Positions 26,525-34,083 of a stretch of DNA of 34,083 bases are shown one piece after another. Position 1 is the first letter of the stretch; each line of letters begins with the position of its first letter. The notes under the pieces are model-generated. The model made no database searches and was not told the origin of the DNA. It saw nothing but the letters and a program-made list of their open reading frames with translations. This DNA comes from Dysgonamonadaceae bacterium (GTDB taxonomy: Bacteria; Bacteroidota; Bacteroidia; Bacteroidales; Dysgonomonadaceae), in assembly GCA_031254645.1 (NCBI GenBank), contig JAIRUA010000011.1:1-34083 (forward strand), given 5' to 3'. A program made the position numbers and the translations under genes.

Positions 26525-27450
26525 TTAGGATACACAATCTTTCGGCTTTCGCCTAGATAGCATTTTGCGAGCGAAGCAGTTGTTTGTCCTGCGGCAATCA
26601 TCAGTGGACTGCGTTGTCCGTTTATCATTACATCTAAAACAGGAATTTGCAGTAATTTTGCTTTTATTTCCTTGGATAAACTTTCGATATTTTCGCCCGA
26701 ATTGACAATTTCGACTACCAATTTATCTACAAACGGACGATAAGGCTCCATAATGTCATCTGCCAAACAATAAGCATTATAGCGGTTGTGGTGGTGAATT
26801 CCCAATGTAGGTAAAAGTCCGCTTGCGACTAACGCACGTGCCACAACTGCTCGAAGAATGGCGTAACCATAATTCAGTAAATTGTTTGGCGGGACACCTT
26901 CGCGACCGCGCGTAAAATCTTCGATTTCGGGAAACATATTTTTCCAATAATATGCTGCTGCACGTCCTTCGAGGTTGTCGGAATCACCACTTTTTACATC
27001 TTTTGTCCATTTGAGCATATTGCGAACTTCAGCATTTCGGCAAGTTTTGAGAACAACGGCTTGGTTTTCGATTTTAGCAATAATTGTTTGCTGCCAAAGC
27101 TGTTTTTTGAGCGGTTGCGAGGCTTCGATTTGTGCTGTGAAACGTTCGCTTTGAGTAGTATTTCCTTCTAATGGTAACATCAATCCTTGCGGCATACTTC
27201 GACTGTCGCAAGTGATAATAGCGCAATTATTATCAAGCAATGCCTCCATTAAACCGGAAGTGAATGTAATTTGTTTGTTATCAATTACCATTACGCCAAT
27301 GTCTTCAATCGGAATCGTTCGGACGGTCTCCGCTTTGAATGATTCGGGTAAGGTATCCGTTTTTTCCACTTCGGGAAGTTTGATGACTAATTGGACGTTT
27401 TTGAGGCTCAAATAAGTTGGATTACCGAAATAGAGGGTTTTCTTAATCAT
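26512..27450 (-). CDS. cas1: CRISPR-associated integrase Cas1 (type II)
   Basis: Catalytic subunit of the spacer integrase. The start MIKKTLYFGNPTYLSLKN is typical of type II Cas1. Predicted metal ligands are Glu161 (DNLEGRAAAYYW), a His in the 219-221 cluster (GIHHHNRYNAYCLADD) and Glu235 (DIMEPYRP). Length 312 is close to normal for type II. The ATG at 27450 lies 8 nt inside the end of the RhuM-family gene, implying translational coupling. Its last codons coincide with an AT-rich repeat element. No csn2 or cas4 is present, which supports subtype II-C. Confidence 0.96.
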   Translation of the reverse strand: MIKKTLYFGNPTYLSLKNVQLVIKLPEVEKTDTLPESFKAETVRTIPIEDIGVMVIDNKQITFTSGLMEALLDNNCAIITCDSRSMPQGLMLPLEGNTTQSERFTAQIEASQPLKKQLWQQTIIAKIENQAVVLKTCRNAEVRNMLKWTKDVKSGDSDNLEGRAAAYYWKNMFPEIEDFTRGREGVPPNNLLNYGYAILRAVVARALVASGLLPTLGIHHHNRYNAYCLADDIMEPYRPFVDKLVVEIVNSGENIESLSKEIKAKLLQIPVLDVMINGQRSPLMIAAGQTTASLAKCYLGESRKIVYPNIEM

Positions 27451-28498
27451 TTTTCAACTGTTTTATTTCGTTTTCCAATCGTAAAAACTTATCATAATCA
27501 CTTTCAAACAAACTATCTTGCACAATGCGATATTTTTCAAATTCGCTTTCGGCAAAAGACTTTGCTATTTCGTGTGTAACTTTTCCTGCATCAGTCAAAA
27601 TTTCCTCTTCGTTGAATTTCAAAAATGCATCGAGCCGTTTTTTCCAATCTTCCATAGTCATCGGAACCTGTCGTCGGGTTTGATATTCAGCATAATCGAG
27701 ATACATTGTAACAATTCGTTCCAAATCATCCAATTCTTCGATTTGCAAATAATTTTTGGCAATTGACACATCATATTTTTGAATTTTGCCATCCGGAAAT
27801 CCTGACCACGAAGTAAGTCCCATAAATGGGTTTTTATGATTGGCTCGTTTTGTTATCAGTTCGGCAGCCGTGTTCCTGTGTATGGCATGGTGCATTTTAT
27901 TTTGAACGGTAGCAAAAAAAATTTTAGTGGTTTTTGCTGTTGTGTCATAGTCCAAAGCGGTAGCATACAAATCAGTGATTTTTTGATAAAATCTTCGTTC
28001 GGAAATGCGGATTTCACGAATTTTTTCGAGTTGTTGCTCGAAATACTGTTCCGTCAAAATAGAACCGCCATTTTTCAAACGTTCTACATCCATTACCCAA
28101 CCTTGAATGGTGTAATCTTTCACTATCGCATTTGCCCATTTGCGAAATTGTACGGCGCGCTCGTTGTTTATTTTGAAACCAAGGGCAATGATTGTTTGCA
28201 AGTTGTAATGTTTGACCTCTCTTTGTACTTGCCGATTCCCTTCGGTTTGAACTATTAGGAAATTCCTAATAGTTGCCCCTTCTGTAAGTTCTTTGTCATC
28301 AAAAATATTCTTTAAGTGCTCATTGATAGTGGCAATTTCCACGTCATAAAGCGTAGCCAACATTTTTTGTGTCAACCAAATGTTTTCGTCTTCATAGCGC
28401 ATTTCGATACTTTGCGGGTTGTTGCCGGTTGCGGCGACGAAGATTAAGTATTCAGCAGCGGAAGAGCGGATTGATATGTTGGTGGGTGATTTTTTCAT
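27443..28498 (-). CDS. RhuM-family protein embedded in the cas operon
   Basis: Member of the virulence RhuM family (COG3943), proteins of unknown biochemical function common in defence islands, often inside type I restriction operons. An N-terminal winged-helix-like DNA-binding segment spans about 30-130 (IWLTQKMLATLYDVEIATIN; QREVKHYNLQTIIALGFKIN). A helical C-terminal domain carries the family signatures KNPFMGLTSW, DVSIAKNYL, MTMEDWKKRLDAFLKFNE and AESEFEKYRIVQD. Length 351 is full length. The ATG overlaps the cas9 stop as ATGA, and the 3' end overlaps cas1 by 8 nt, so it is an integral operon member. A role in crRNA-guided interference, regulation or a linked abortive response is inference only. 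Confidence 0.92.
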   Translation of the reverse strand: MKKSPTNISIRSSAAEYLIFVAATGNNPQSIEMRYEDENIWLTQKMLATLYDVEIATINEHLKNIFDDKELTEGATIRNFLIVQTEGNRQVQREVKHYNLQTIIALGFKINNERAVQFRKWANAIVKDYTIQGWVMDVERLKNGGSILTEQYFEQQLEKIREIRISERRFYQKITDLYATALDYDTTAKTTKIFFATVQNKMHHAIHRNTAAELITKRANHKNPFMGLTSWSGFPDGKIQKYDVSIAKNYLQIEELDDLERIVTMYLDYAEYQTRRQVPMTMEDWKKRLDAFLKFNEEEILTDAGKVTHEIAKSFAESEFEKYRIVQDSLFESDYDKFLRLENEIKQLKND

Positions 28499-31400
28499 AG
28501 TGATGGTTTAATATTTCCTAAACGGTCAATCTCTACTTTTATACAAGTTTCTTTAATTTGAATACCCTCAAAACTTGTTGTTTTATGGTCAAAATTGCCT
28601 TGTGTTTTTTTTGATTTTTCTTCAAATTTTAAATCTACTTCATTACTAATTATTGCTTTTGCAAATCTATTTGGTCTAAAATAAATTTGATATTTTGAAA
28701 AATCATTCACAAACCAAAGTCGTTCCGCAATATGTTTTTTATCACTCCAATTTATGACTCCTTTGTCTCTTTCTTCTTTGGTGGGCACATAAACCAAATC
28801 ATTTGATTGTAACGTGATAATTTTGTAACTCTCTTTCTGTTCCAAAATCGGCTCATTTTTTATTTTTTTCTGAATCAAATCATAGGTGGAAATTGAATTA
28901 TAATCCGAACGTTCTTTTGTTGTTTCGTTTTCGTAAAAAACAAAACAAGCATTACTATCCGATTCAATGAGTTTGCCTTGAATAGATTTTTTTATGCCAA
29001 TATCTTCTTTGATAGTTACTTTGCGAATTTTCATTCCAACTTTTTTGTCCAATGCTTCTAATCCTTCATCAGAAAATGGTTCAGGCATATTGTTGTTTAA
29101 AAATTCTATTTCTTCCGAGGTTCGTAAATTTTCATCTTTCTTTTCAATTTCTTTTTTCTCTTCGGTATAATTCTCATATTCAGTCAAATGTTCATGAAGA
29201 ATTTGAGGAATAGTCATTTTTTTGTCGTCCAAAACTCTGATTTTTTCACCATAAGGAATTTTGTCAATTTTTTTATGATCGAATGACTTATCTAATGATA
29301 CTCGTTTAGCAGCATAAGGCGTAAAAACAGCAATACGAACCTTCCGAATCGGGTCACCGTTAATGTCTTTCAAATGCTTATGTCGTTTCAAAAATTGTTT
29401 CAGATATTGTTCGATTTTTTCCAAGTCACTTCCGCATAATTTTATCAAATCTTTAAAATCTTCTCTAGTATCTTGGTCGTAAATATAACTTGCTGTGTTC
29501 TGTTTCTGTGTATTTTGCGCCTTATCGCGTTCTATTTGTAGTTTTACAACTGATAAAATATTTTTCAAGTTATTGAGTTCCTTTGTTCGGATTTCTTTAA
29601 TATAAACAGTGCCTTGCGGTTCTTTAAAAAGTGATTTTCGAACTGCAAGCCATTTCTTGTTTGATTTTTGCTTATCAAATTTTTGTTCCCATTTTCCATC
29701 TACCAAAACCCACCTTAAATACCTGTTAAACGGCTTTGAAATCACATTGTTATTGCTCTTAAAAGTAACAATCATTTCCTGCAACTTGTCTTTTGCGTTT
29801 TTCGTAAACTCTTCCCAAGGCAAATTAAATTCACGGATTTTTCCTTTAACCAAACTTCTTTTCACTTCTCTGAGTTCTTCGTCAGAATCTACTGCGCTCA
29901 ACGAATTAAGATAACGTATGTGTTCAATCGTAGTGGCAGCAATAATCAGCGCATCAAGAGCGTGGTGGCGGTGGTCAATGCGTTTAAGGTTTAAATCCTC
30001 ATTTTCCGGAACATTTATATCAATATCATTTCTGTCGTGTTTATTTTGTGTGATATAGGTTGTGTTATTTAATTTCTCCAAACATTCAAAACGGGGCAAC
30101 ATTAACTTTTTCCATTCCTTTTTAAGCCCCCAACTTTGTTTTAATTCATCTGTAATTGAACCAATTGTAAAAATAATTCCGCCTTTTTCGGCATCGGTTT
30201 TCGAATTTGGATTTCCCTTTGCAACAGGATAAAGCAAATCACTGATTTTTCGGGTAATATATCTCATATCATTTCGTTGGCGTTCTATAAAATCAGTTGG
30301 AATTTCGGTTGCTAAAAGATTTTTCAGTTTTGCACCTTTGAAAATTCGCTTGCAATGTTCTACATATTTATCATATTCCAATAAAATATATTTTTTCCCT
30401 TGATATTCACAGCCTCCATTTTTGTTGGCAATAAAGACTGCGCCTAATTCTCTGTCCTTTGCTTTATTTACTCCACGTTCAGCGATAACAAGATTGTCCA
30501 AACTATCATTTTTGATTAGTCCTTTGGGCAGAATATGTTCAATTTCATATTCTGCTGTAAATAGTTTGCTTAACGAAATTATTTTGCCTGTATAGGGTGA
30601 AACACACTTTTGGCTTAACCACAACGCATATTTTTTAATTTCTTGATTTTTTGGAATTTTCTCTTCTTTAATTTTTTTCTCAAATTCGCTGTAACTCATA
30701 CCCGCAGCATCTTTCCATAGACTGAATTTTTTAATGTCGGCAGGACTTTCGGGGTTTGGTCTTACCTCAAATTTATTCCTTTCCTTTTTTATCCTATATT
30801 CGCCATTTTCATCTTTTTCATCGCCATCATTCACATATTGTTCAAATTCGTCATTCATCAACTCTTTCAAAAGTGCCTTTATGCGTTTCCGTTCTTCTGC
30901 ATTACTCGTAGTTCTTTCGGTTGCTTTTTGGCGTTCTTTTGCATTTTTCTTTAACTCGCGCCCTACTTCAATATGAATCTCATCGGGTTGTCCGTATTCT
31001 TGCCACAAATCCTTTACCACAAACAAAGCCTCACGCACAACCTGTTCTACGATTGGATTTTTCAAACTGTTATTTGGTAGAAGTTTCATTATATCAAATT
31101 CCTTTGGGTCAGAATATTTTGTGTAATCTGTCCGTTCGCTATGACGGTCATATACCAAATAACACGCTTGATAGGTTCGTAAGCCCGACAAAAAATTTGA
31201 TTGGCTGATAAAACTTTTTAGAATTTGTTGCGGAATTTCGTCGTCAGAAATATTTTTGATTTTATTAGCGTTATAGTCAATTTCTTGCAAACGTTCTTTT
31301 ATCTTCTCAACTTTATTTTTGACTGTTTCGTCAATCAAATTATCATTCCAATAATTTCCACAACGCATTAATGGCAGTAATTTATTGATTGCTTTTGACG

Positions 31401-33327
31401 AATATGCCGCATATTTTTTTGTGTTTTCAATTTCCGGTGTTTCGGAAATGGCTTTTGCTACATTTTCGGGAAAATTAAACGTTATTTTTTTCGCTTTTTT
31501 CCTTTTATTTTCATTTTTGGCAAGTGCCTTGAAAATTGCCTGTTTCGCTTTTTCCTCATCATTCAAACTGATTGAATAAGAAATTTGCCACAAATGATAC
31601 AATTTTTCTTTGTCTTTCAAAATTTCTTCGCCCTTGGTTTCATAGTTTGTTTTTCTGAAAATTTTACGAAAATAATTTTTTGTTTCATTTCCCTGTAAAG
31701 AATCTTTTCCGTCAAAAAACATATTGATTCTATGCTTACCTACATCTATTTCGTTTTGCTCGTTGATTACAGAAAAAATCTGTTTTTGTGTAATTTTTTC
31801 TGAACTGTCAAACAAATCAAACAGTTTTTCTTTAATCGTATCGTCAATAAAATTGCTTGTTACATCAATATCTACAACGGTAAATTCTTTTTCTTCGCCA
31901 TTTTTGAGTTTTCTTTTTTCCGTGCCTTCTTTTTGCAAAACTTTGATATTGTGAATATCTTGCCAAATGCGAAATTCTTGAAATTCGGGACTTGATTTTG
32001 GGGCGCATTTCAAACCGTAATCATTGCCGTCAATACCTTTGTGTTTTTCGTATTGGCACTCTGACTTTGAGTTTTTCTGCGATTTCAGTTCTCGCTGATA
32101 GTAAATAATATCTTCCGAAATCAAGTGCTGCAAGTCGTTTTTCAAAATCTCGGCAAGTTTTGGTTTATTCAATTCCGTTTGTTTGGGATAAAGAATTTTG
32201 GCAATTTTTCTCAAAATAGTTTGGTCGGAGTTAATTTTTCTAAGTTCTTCGTTTATTTCGAGTTGTTTTTGCCAAATAGCCTCTAATTCTGCTTTGTATC
32301 TTTTGCGATAAACAGCAATCTGACGAATTTTGAAATCGATTTGGTTTTTAACGCTATTAACCAAACCATTGAAAAAATATGTTCCGGGAAAATCCTTGCT
32401 CTCCTCTATCTTATTATCTTGTGCCGTTACGCAGAGTTCCCAATTTGCTTCTCTGTTGCTATCGTCTATTACTTGTGGTTTATTTTGTGTTATCTTTTTT
32501 GAACCATCTTTTTGTATCTCAATTTTTTCTGTAATAAGACAAGTATATTCTTTTTCTTCCCATTCTGGCTTTTTCTTTTTTTCTACAATCCAAGGTTGTA
32601 CATTTTTGCTGTATGAAGTAATTTTGAATTTATAATTTTTATTTTTGGTTTGCACCTCATCTACTTGTTCAACCGATTTGATTTTCAAAATTTCGACCCA
32701 TTTTTTTTCTTCAACGCTTTCATCTTTCAAATCTTTGCGGCTACTTTTGAATCCACGTCGTTGATTCATCATATAAATAACCCGTGCTAATTCTGCAAAA
32801 GATAATTTTTGGGAAAGTCCTTTTTTACGCAAATAATACACAATCCAATCTTCAGGCAATTTTATTTCGCCTTTTTTATTTTCAACACCTAACAGTTCTT
32901 TTGCCTCATTTATAGTTTCTTGTGAAAACGGCAGAAAATCGCTGATTTTGAACTTGAAGTTTTCATTGTTCCGTATTTCTTCCTTAAAATTTTCAGGAAA
33001 TCCTTCGGGTAACCAACCCAAGACCTTGAAAACCTTGATTAGCCGAGTTCTACGCAAAACATATCGTTGCTTTAAGCGGCGTGAGCCACGTTTCTGCCGT
33101 CTTGTAGCTGCTTTTGACAATCCAACTCCTTTTGAAAAACTATCGACAGGATTTTCTTTTATCGCTTTCCCTGTTTTTGACGAAACAAAGCCGTCCATTG
33201 GAATAATTCTACTTCCAAGCCATTCAATATTGCCTTCTTTTCCAAAATCTGCAATAGAATTTGGAACATTTATTAACGCTGCACTTATTGAATTCGTGCC
33301 TAAATCTAAACCTAATATCTTCTTCAT
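28495..33327 (-). CDS. cas9: Type II-C CRISPR effector nuclease Cas9, 1610 residues
   Basis: RNA-guided DNA endonuclease. The split RuvC domain is intact: RuvC-I ILGLDLGTNSISAALI (Asp8), RuvC-II IHIEVGRELKK (Glu787) and RuvC-III DHRHHALDAL (His1122, Asp1125). The HNH domain has YEIEHILPKG (His931) and the downstream Asn954 in RGVNKAKDR. An arginine-rich bridge helix follows RuvC-I (GLSKAATRRQKRGSRRLKQR). At 1610 residues it is large for II-C, with longer spacing between RuvC-II and HNH and a longer C-terminal part than SpCas9; the C-terminus ends in VEIDRLGNIKPSL. It is the first gene of the cas operon. The ATG at 33327 is directly supported by MKKILGLDLGTNS; no clear TAnnTTTG box was found upstream. 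Confidence 0.97.
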   Translation of the reverse strand: MKKILGLDLGTNSISAALINVPNSIADFGKEGNIEWLGSRIIPMDGFVSSKTGKAIKENPVDSFSKGVGLSKAATRRQKRGSRRLKQRYVLRRTRLIKVFKVLGWLPEGFPENFKEEIRNNENFKFKISDFLPFSQETINEAKELLGVENKKGEIKLPEDWIVYYLRKKGLSQKLSFAELARVIYMMNQRRGFKSSRKDLKDESVEEKKWVEILKIKSVEQVDEVQTKNKNYKFKITSYSKNVQPWIVEKKKKPEWEEKEYTCLITEKIEIQKDGSKKITQNKPQVIDDSNREANWELCVTAQDNKIEESKDFPGTYFFNGLVNSVKNQIDFKIRQIAVYRKRYKAELEAIWQKQLEINEELRKINSDQTILRKIAKILYPKQTELNKPKLAEILKNDLQHLISEDIIYYQRELKSQKNSKSECQYEKHKGIDGNDYGLKCAPKSSPEFQEFRIWQDIHNIKVLQKEGTEKRKLKNGEEKEFTVVDIDVTSNFIDDTIKEKLFDLFDSSEKITQKQIFSVINEQNEIDVGKHRINMFFDGKDSLQGNETKNYFRKIFRKTNYETKGEEILKDKEKLYHLWQISYSISLNDEEKAKQAIFKALAKNENKRKKAKKITFNFPENVAKAISETPEIENTKKYAAYSSKAINKLLPLMRCGNYWNDNLIDETVKNKVEKIKERLQEIDYNANKIKNISDDEIPQQILKSFISQSNFLSGLRTYQACYLVYDRHSERTDYTKYSDPKEFDIMKLLPNNSLKNPIVEQVVREALFVVKDLWQEYGQPDEIHIEVGRELKKNAKERQKATERTTSNAEERKRIKALLKELMNDEFEQYVNDGDEKDENGEYRIKKERNKFEVRPNPESPADIKKFSLWKDAAGMSYSEFEKKIKEEKIPKNQEIKKYALWLSQKCVSPYTGKIISLSKLFTAEYEIEHILPKGLIKNDSLDNLVIAERGVNKAKDRELGAVFIANKNGGCEYQGKKYILLEYDKYVEHCKRIFKGAKLKNLLATEIPTDFIERQRNDMRYITRKISDLLYPVAKGNPNSKTDAEKGGIIFTIGSITDELKQSWGLKKEWKKLMLPRFECLEKLNNTTYITQNKHDRNDIDINVPENEDLNLKRIDHRHHALDALIIAATTIEHIRYLNSLSAVDSDEELREVKRSLVKGKIREFNLPWEEFTKNAKDKLQEMIVTFKSNNNVISKPFNRYLRWVLVDGKWEQKFDKQKSNKKWLAVRKSLFKEPQGTVYIKEIRTKELNNLKNILSVVKLQIERDKAQNTQKQNTASYIYDQDTREDFKDLIKLCGSDLEKIEQYLKQFLKRHKHLKDINGDPIRKVRIAVFTPYAAKRVSLDKSFDHKKIDKIPYGEKIRVLDDKKMTIPQILHEHLTEYENYTEEKKEIEKKDENLRTSEEIEFLNNNMPEPFSDEGLEALDKKVGMKIRKVTIKEDIGIKKSIQGKLIESDSNACFVFYENETTKERSDYNSISTYDLIQKKIKNEPILEQKESYKIITLQSNDLVYVPTKEERDKGVINWSDKKHIAERLWFVNDFSKYQIYFRPNRFAKAIISNEVDLKFEEKSKKTQGNFDHKTTSFEGIQIKETCIKVEIDRLGNIKPSL

Positions 33328-33370
33328 AAAACAAAGTCTTCTAAATAGTTCGTAAAAATAGCATTTATTC

Positions 33371-33400
33371 TTGTATTATCAAAAAAAATGAGTATTTTTG
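33371..33400 (+). promoter_or_regulatory. Predicted tracrRNA promoter
   Basis: TTG (33371-33373) is followed after 19 bp by TATTTTTG (33393-33400), a match to TAnnTTTG. The predicted start is near 33407, just before the anti-repeat. Confidence 0.7.
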
Positions 33401-33467
33401 CAACATAAATTTTGAAGCAATTCACAATAAGGATTATTCCGTAGTAAGAAAACTTCTTAATAGTTTA

Positions 33468-33494
33468 CCCTTGTACTTAACAAGGGATTTTTTT
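33468..33494 (+). terminator. Intrinsic terminator of the tracrRNA (first)
   Basis: CCCTTGT (33468-33474) pairs with ACAAGGG (33480-33486) around the loop ACTTA, followed by ATTTTTTT. Confidence 0.9.
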
Positions 33495-33520
33495 ATTCTG
33501 TTGTGAAAACATTTAAATGT

Positions 33521-33543
33521 AGGCTTTGCGGCTCGCCTTTTTT
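33521..33543 (+). terminator. Second tracrRNA terminator-like hairpin
   Basis: AGGC (33521-33524) can pair with GCCT (33535-33538), and six T residues follow (33538-33543). The stem is short, so it is weaker than the first terminator. It could catch read-through transcripts. Confidence 0.5.
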
Positions 33544-33548
33544 ACAGA

Positions 33549-33586
33549 AACACAAAATCCTGTTCGCTTGAACAGGATTTTGTGTT
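33549..33586. terminator. Hairpin between tracrRNA gene and CRISPR array
   Basis: AACACAAAATCCTGTTC (33549-33565) is the exact reverse complement of 33570-33586, a 17-bp stem with loop GCTT. It has no T-run on either side. It separates the plus-strand tracrRNA from the convergent minus-strand array transcript. Confidence 0.75.
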
Positions 33587-33656
33587 GAAAACAACTGATT
33601 TTTCAATCCTATAAGTCGTGATAAATCTCTAAAAATCAAAAAACTGCACATATCGC

Positions 33657-34083
33657 GTTGTTTCCGATGTCAAAGATACAAATTTTTGAAAGCAATTCAC
33701 AACTTTGACGATAGGTTTCTAGAGTCTTTTCTTGTTGTTTCCGATGTCAAAGATACAAATTTTTGAAAGCAATTCACAACTTCTTGTTCGGTACGCCATA
33801 AGACTATATGGTTGTTTCCGATGTCAAAGATACAAATTTTTGAAAGCAATTCACAACTATGTTTGCATACGTGCGTTTTGTTCGCGGGTTGTTTCCGATG
33901 TCAAAGATACAAATTTTTGAAAGCAATTCACAACACCTTTGGGAAATATTACATCGCCAACAATGTTGTTTCCGATGTCAAAGATACAAATTTTTGAAAG
34001 CAATTCACAACTACTTGTTTCCATTCGTTTGCAGTTTTAATGTTGTTTCCGATGTCAAAGATACAAATTTTTGAAAGCAATTC
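33657..34083 (-). CRISPR. Type II-C CRISPR array, 47-bp repeats, 30-nt spacers, cut by window end
   Basis: Repeats start at 33657, 33734, 33811, 33888, 33965 and 34042; the first five are 47 bp and identical, and the sixth is cut at 34083 after 42 bases. Spacers at 33704-33733, 33781-33810, 33858-33887, 33935-33964 and 34012-34041 are all 30 nt. On the crRNA (minus) strand the repeat starts GTTGTGAATTGCTTTC and ends GACATCGGAAACAAC. The strand is set by the tracrRNA anti-repeat. The minus-strand repeat contains TATCTTTG (repeat positions 26-33), a host -7 box, with TTG at repeat positions 2-4 about 21 bp upstream. Short plus-strand open frames across the repeats are artefacts. Confidence 0.98.

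Larger units (their letters stand above)
33407..33543 (+). ncRNA. tracrRNA (short form ending near 33494, possible long form to 33543)
   Basis: The anti-repeat (about 33405-33428) shares AAGCAATTCACAA (33415-33427) and the flanking TTTTGAA with the plus-strand repeat, so it can pair with minus-strand crRNA through about 20 bp with two single-base gaps. Downstream are AAGGATTATTCCG, a 6-bp hairpin TAAGAA/TTCTTA (33445-33459), and an intrinsic terminator (33468-33494). A second module, ATTCTGTTGTGAAAAC onward, resembles the first (ATTCCGTAGTAAGAAAAC) and ends in another hairpin with six T residues (33538-33543), so the tail looks duplicated. It is divergent from cas9 and convergent with crRNA transcription. 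Confidence 0.88.

Noticed and set aside
26512..33327. Type II-A or II-B classification of the CRISPR locus
   Set aside because: No csn2 or cas4 gene is present; the operon holds cas9, cas1 and cas2 plus two non-canonical genes, and the repeat and tracrRNA are of II-C type.
33732..34074. Plus-strand short frames with a repeated MSKIQIFESNSQ peptide
   Set aside because: They are translations of the CRISPR repeat, not proteins.
33657..34083. Array transcribed on the plus strand
   Set aside because: The tracrRNA anti-repeat has the same orientation as the plus-strand repeat, so only minus-strand crRNA can pair with it. The embedded TATCTTTG box is also on the minus strand.

Overview
The window reads as a chromosomal segment of a Bacteroidota bacterium, most likely order Bacteroidales. 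The evidence is the repeated promoter box TAnnTTTG (mostly TATCTTTG) upstream of many genes, the protein types (390-residue PurM, 258-residue AMP nucleosidase, OmpP1/FadL porin, NagB-like/PIG-L fusion, Mpi-type serine recombinase), short A-rich leaders, and a type II-C CRISPR-Cas system with 47-bp repeats. Genus cannot be fixed from the sequence alone.

Layout. 1-7000: housekeeping genes, mostly on the minus strand (pheS, an HD phosphohydrolase, pyrF, prfA, purM), with a DUF454 membrane protein on the plus strand and a serine recombinase set between prfA and pyrF. 7000-10650: an MFS exporter divergent from a low-molecular-weight tyrosine phosphatase, then an XRE-type regulator, about 600 bp of AT-rich non-coding DNA, and a GNAT acetyltransferase following holA. 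11800-15450: AMP nucleosidase divergent from an HsdR-N-like nuclease-fold protein, a pirin/isochorismatase pair, and panB. 15500-20900: envelope and secreted proteins (ThuA-like lipoprotein, Tat-type Gfo/Idh/MocA oxidoreductase, FadL porin, a Trp/Gly- and Ser-rich secreted protein). 21270-25700: a NagB-like/PIG-L fusion whose NagB half has lost all four catalytic residues, a CCA-adding-type nucleotidyltransferase, and a lipoprotein.

25725-34083: the CRISPR-Cas locus. A minus-strand operon reads cas9 (1610 aa) - rhuM family gene - cas1 - four-helix-bundle gene - cas2. The RhuM gene overlaps both cas9 (4 nt, ATGA) and cas1 (8 nt), so it looks like an integral operon member. The four-helix-bundle gene is instead bordered by short AT-rich repeats and looks like an inserted passenger. 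A tracrRNA gene lies on the plus strand (about 33407 onward) with an anti-repeat, a host-type promoter and two tandem terminator-like tails. The array begins at 33657 and runs off the window end (five 30-nt spacers, six identical repeats, the last cut). The anti-repeat orientation shows that crRNAs come from the minus strand, and every repeat carries a host-type TATCTTTG promoter box on that strand, so each spacer may have its own promoter.

Convergent gene ends and some gene boundaries are occupied by long, near-perfect inverted repeats of at least two sequence families (1647-1755, 2995-3093, 8952-9033, 16268-16336). Some of them supply the stop codons or C-terminal codons of the adjoining genes. 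They probably act as bidirectional terminators and may be mobile palindromic elements.
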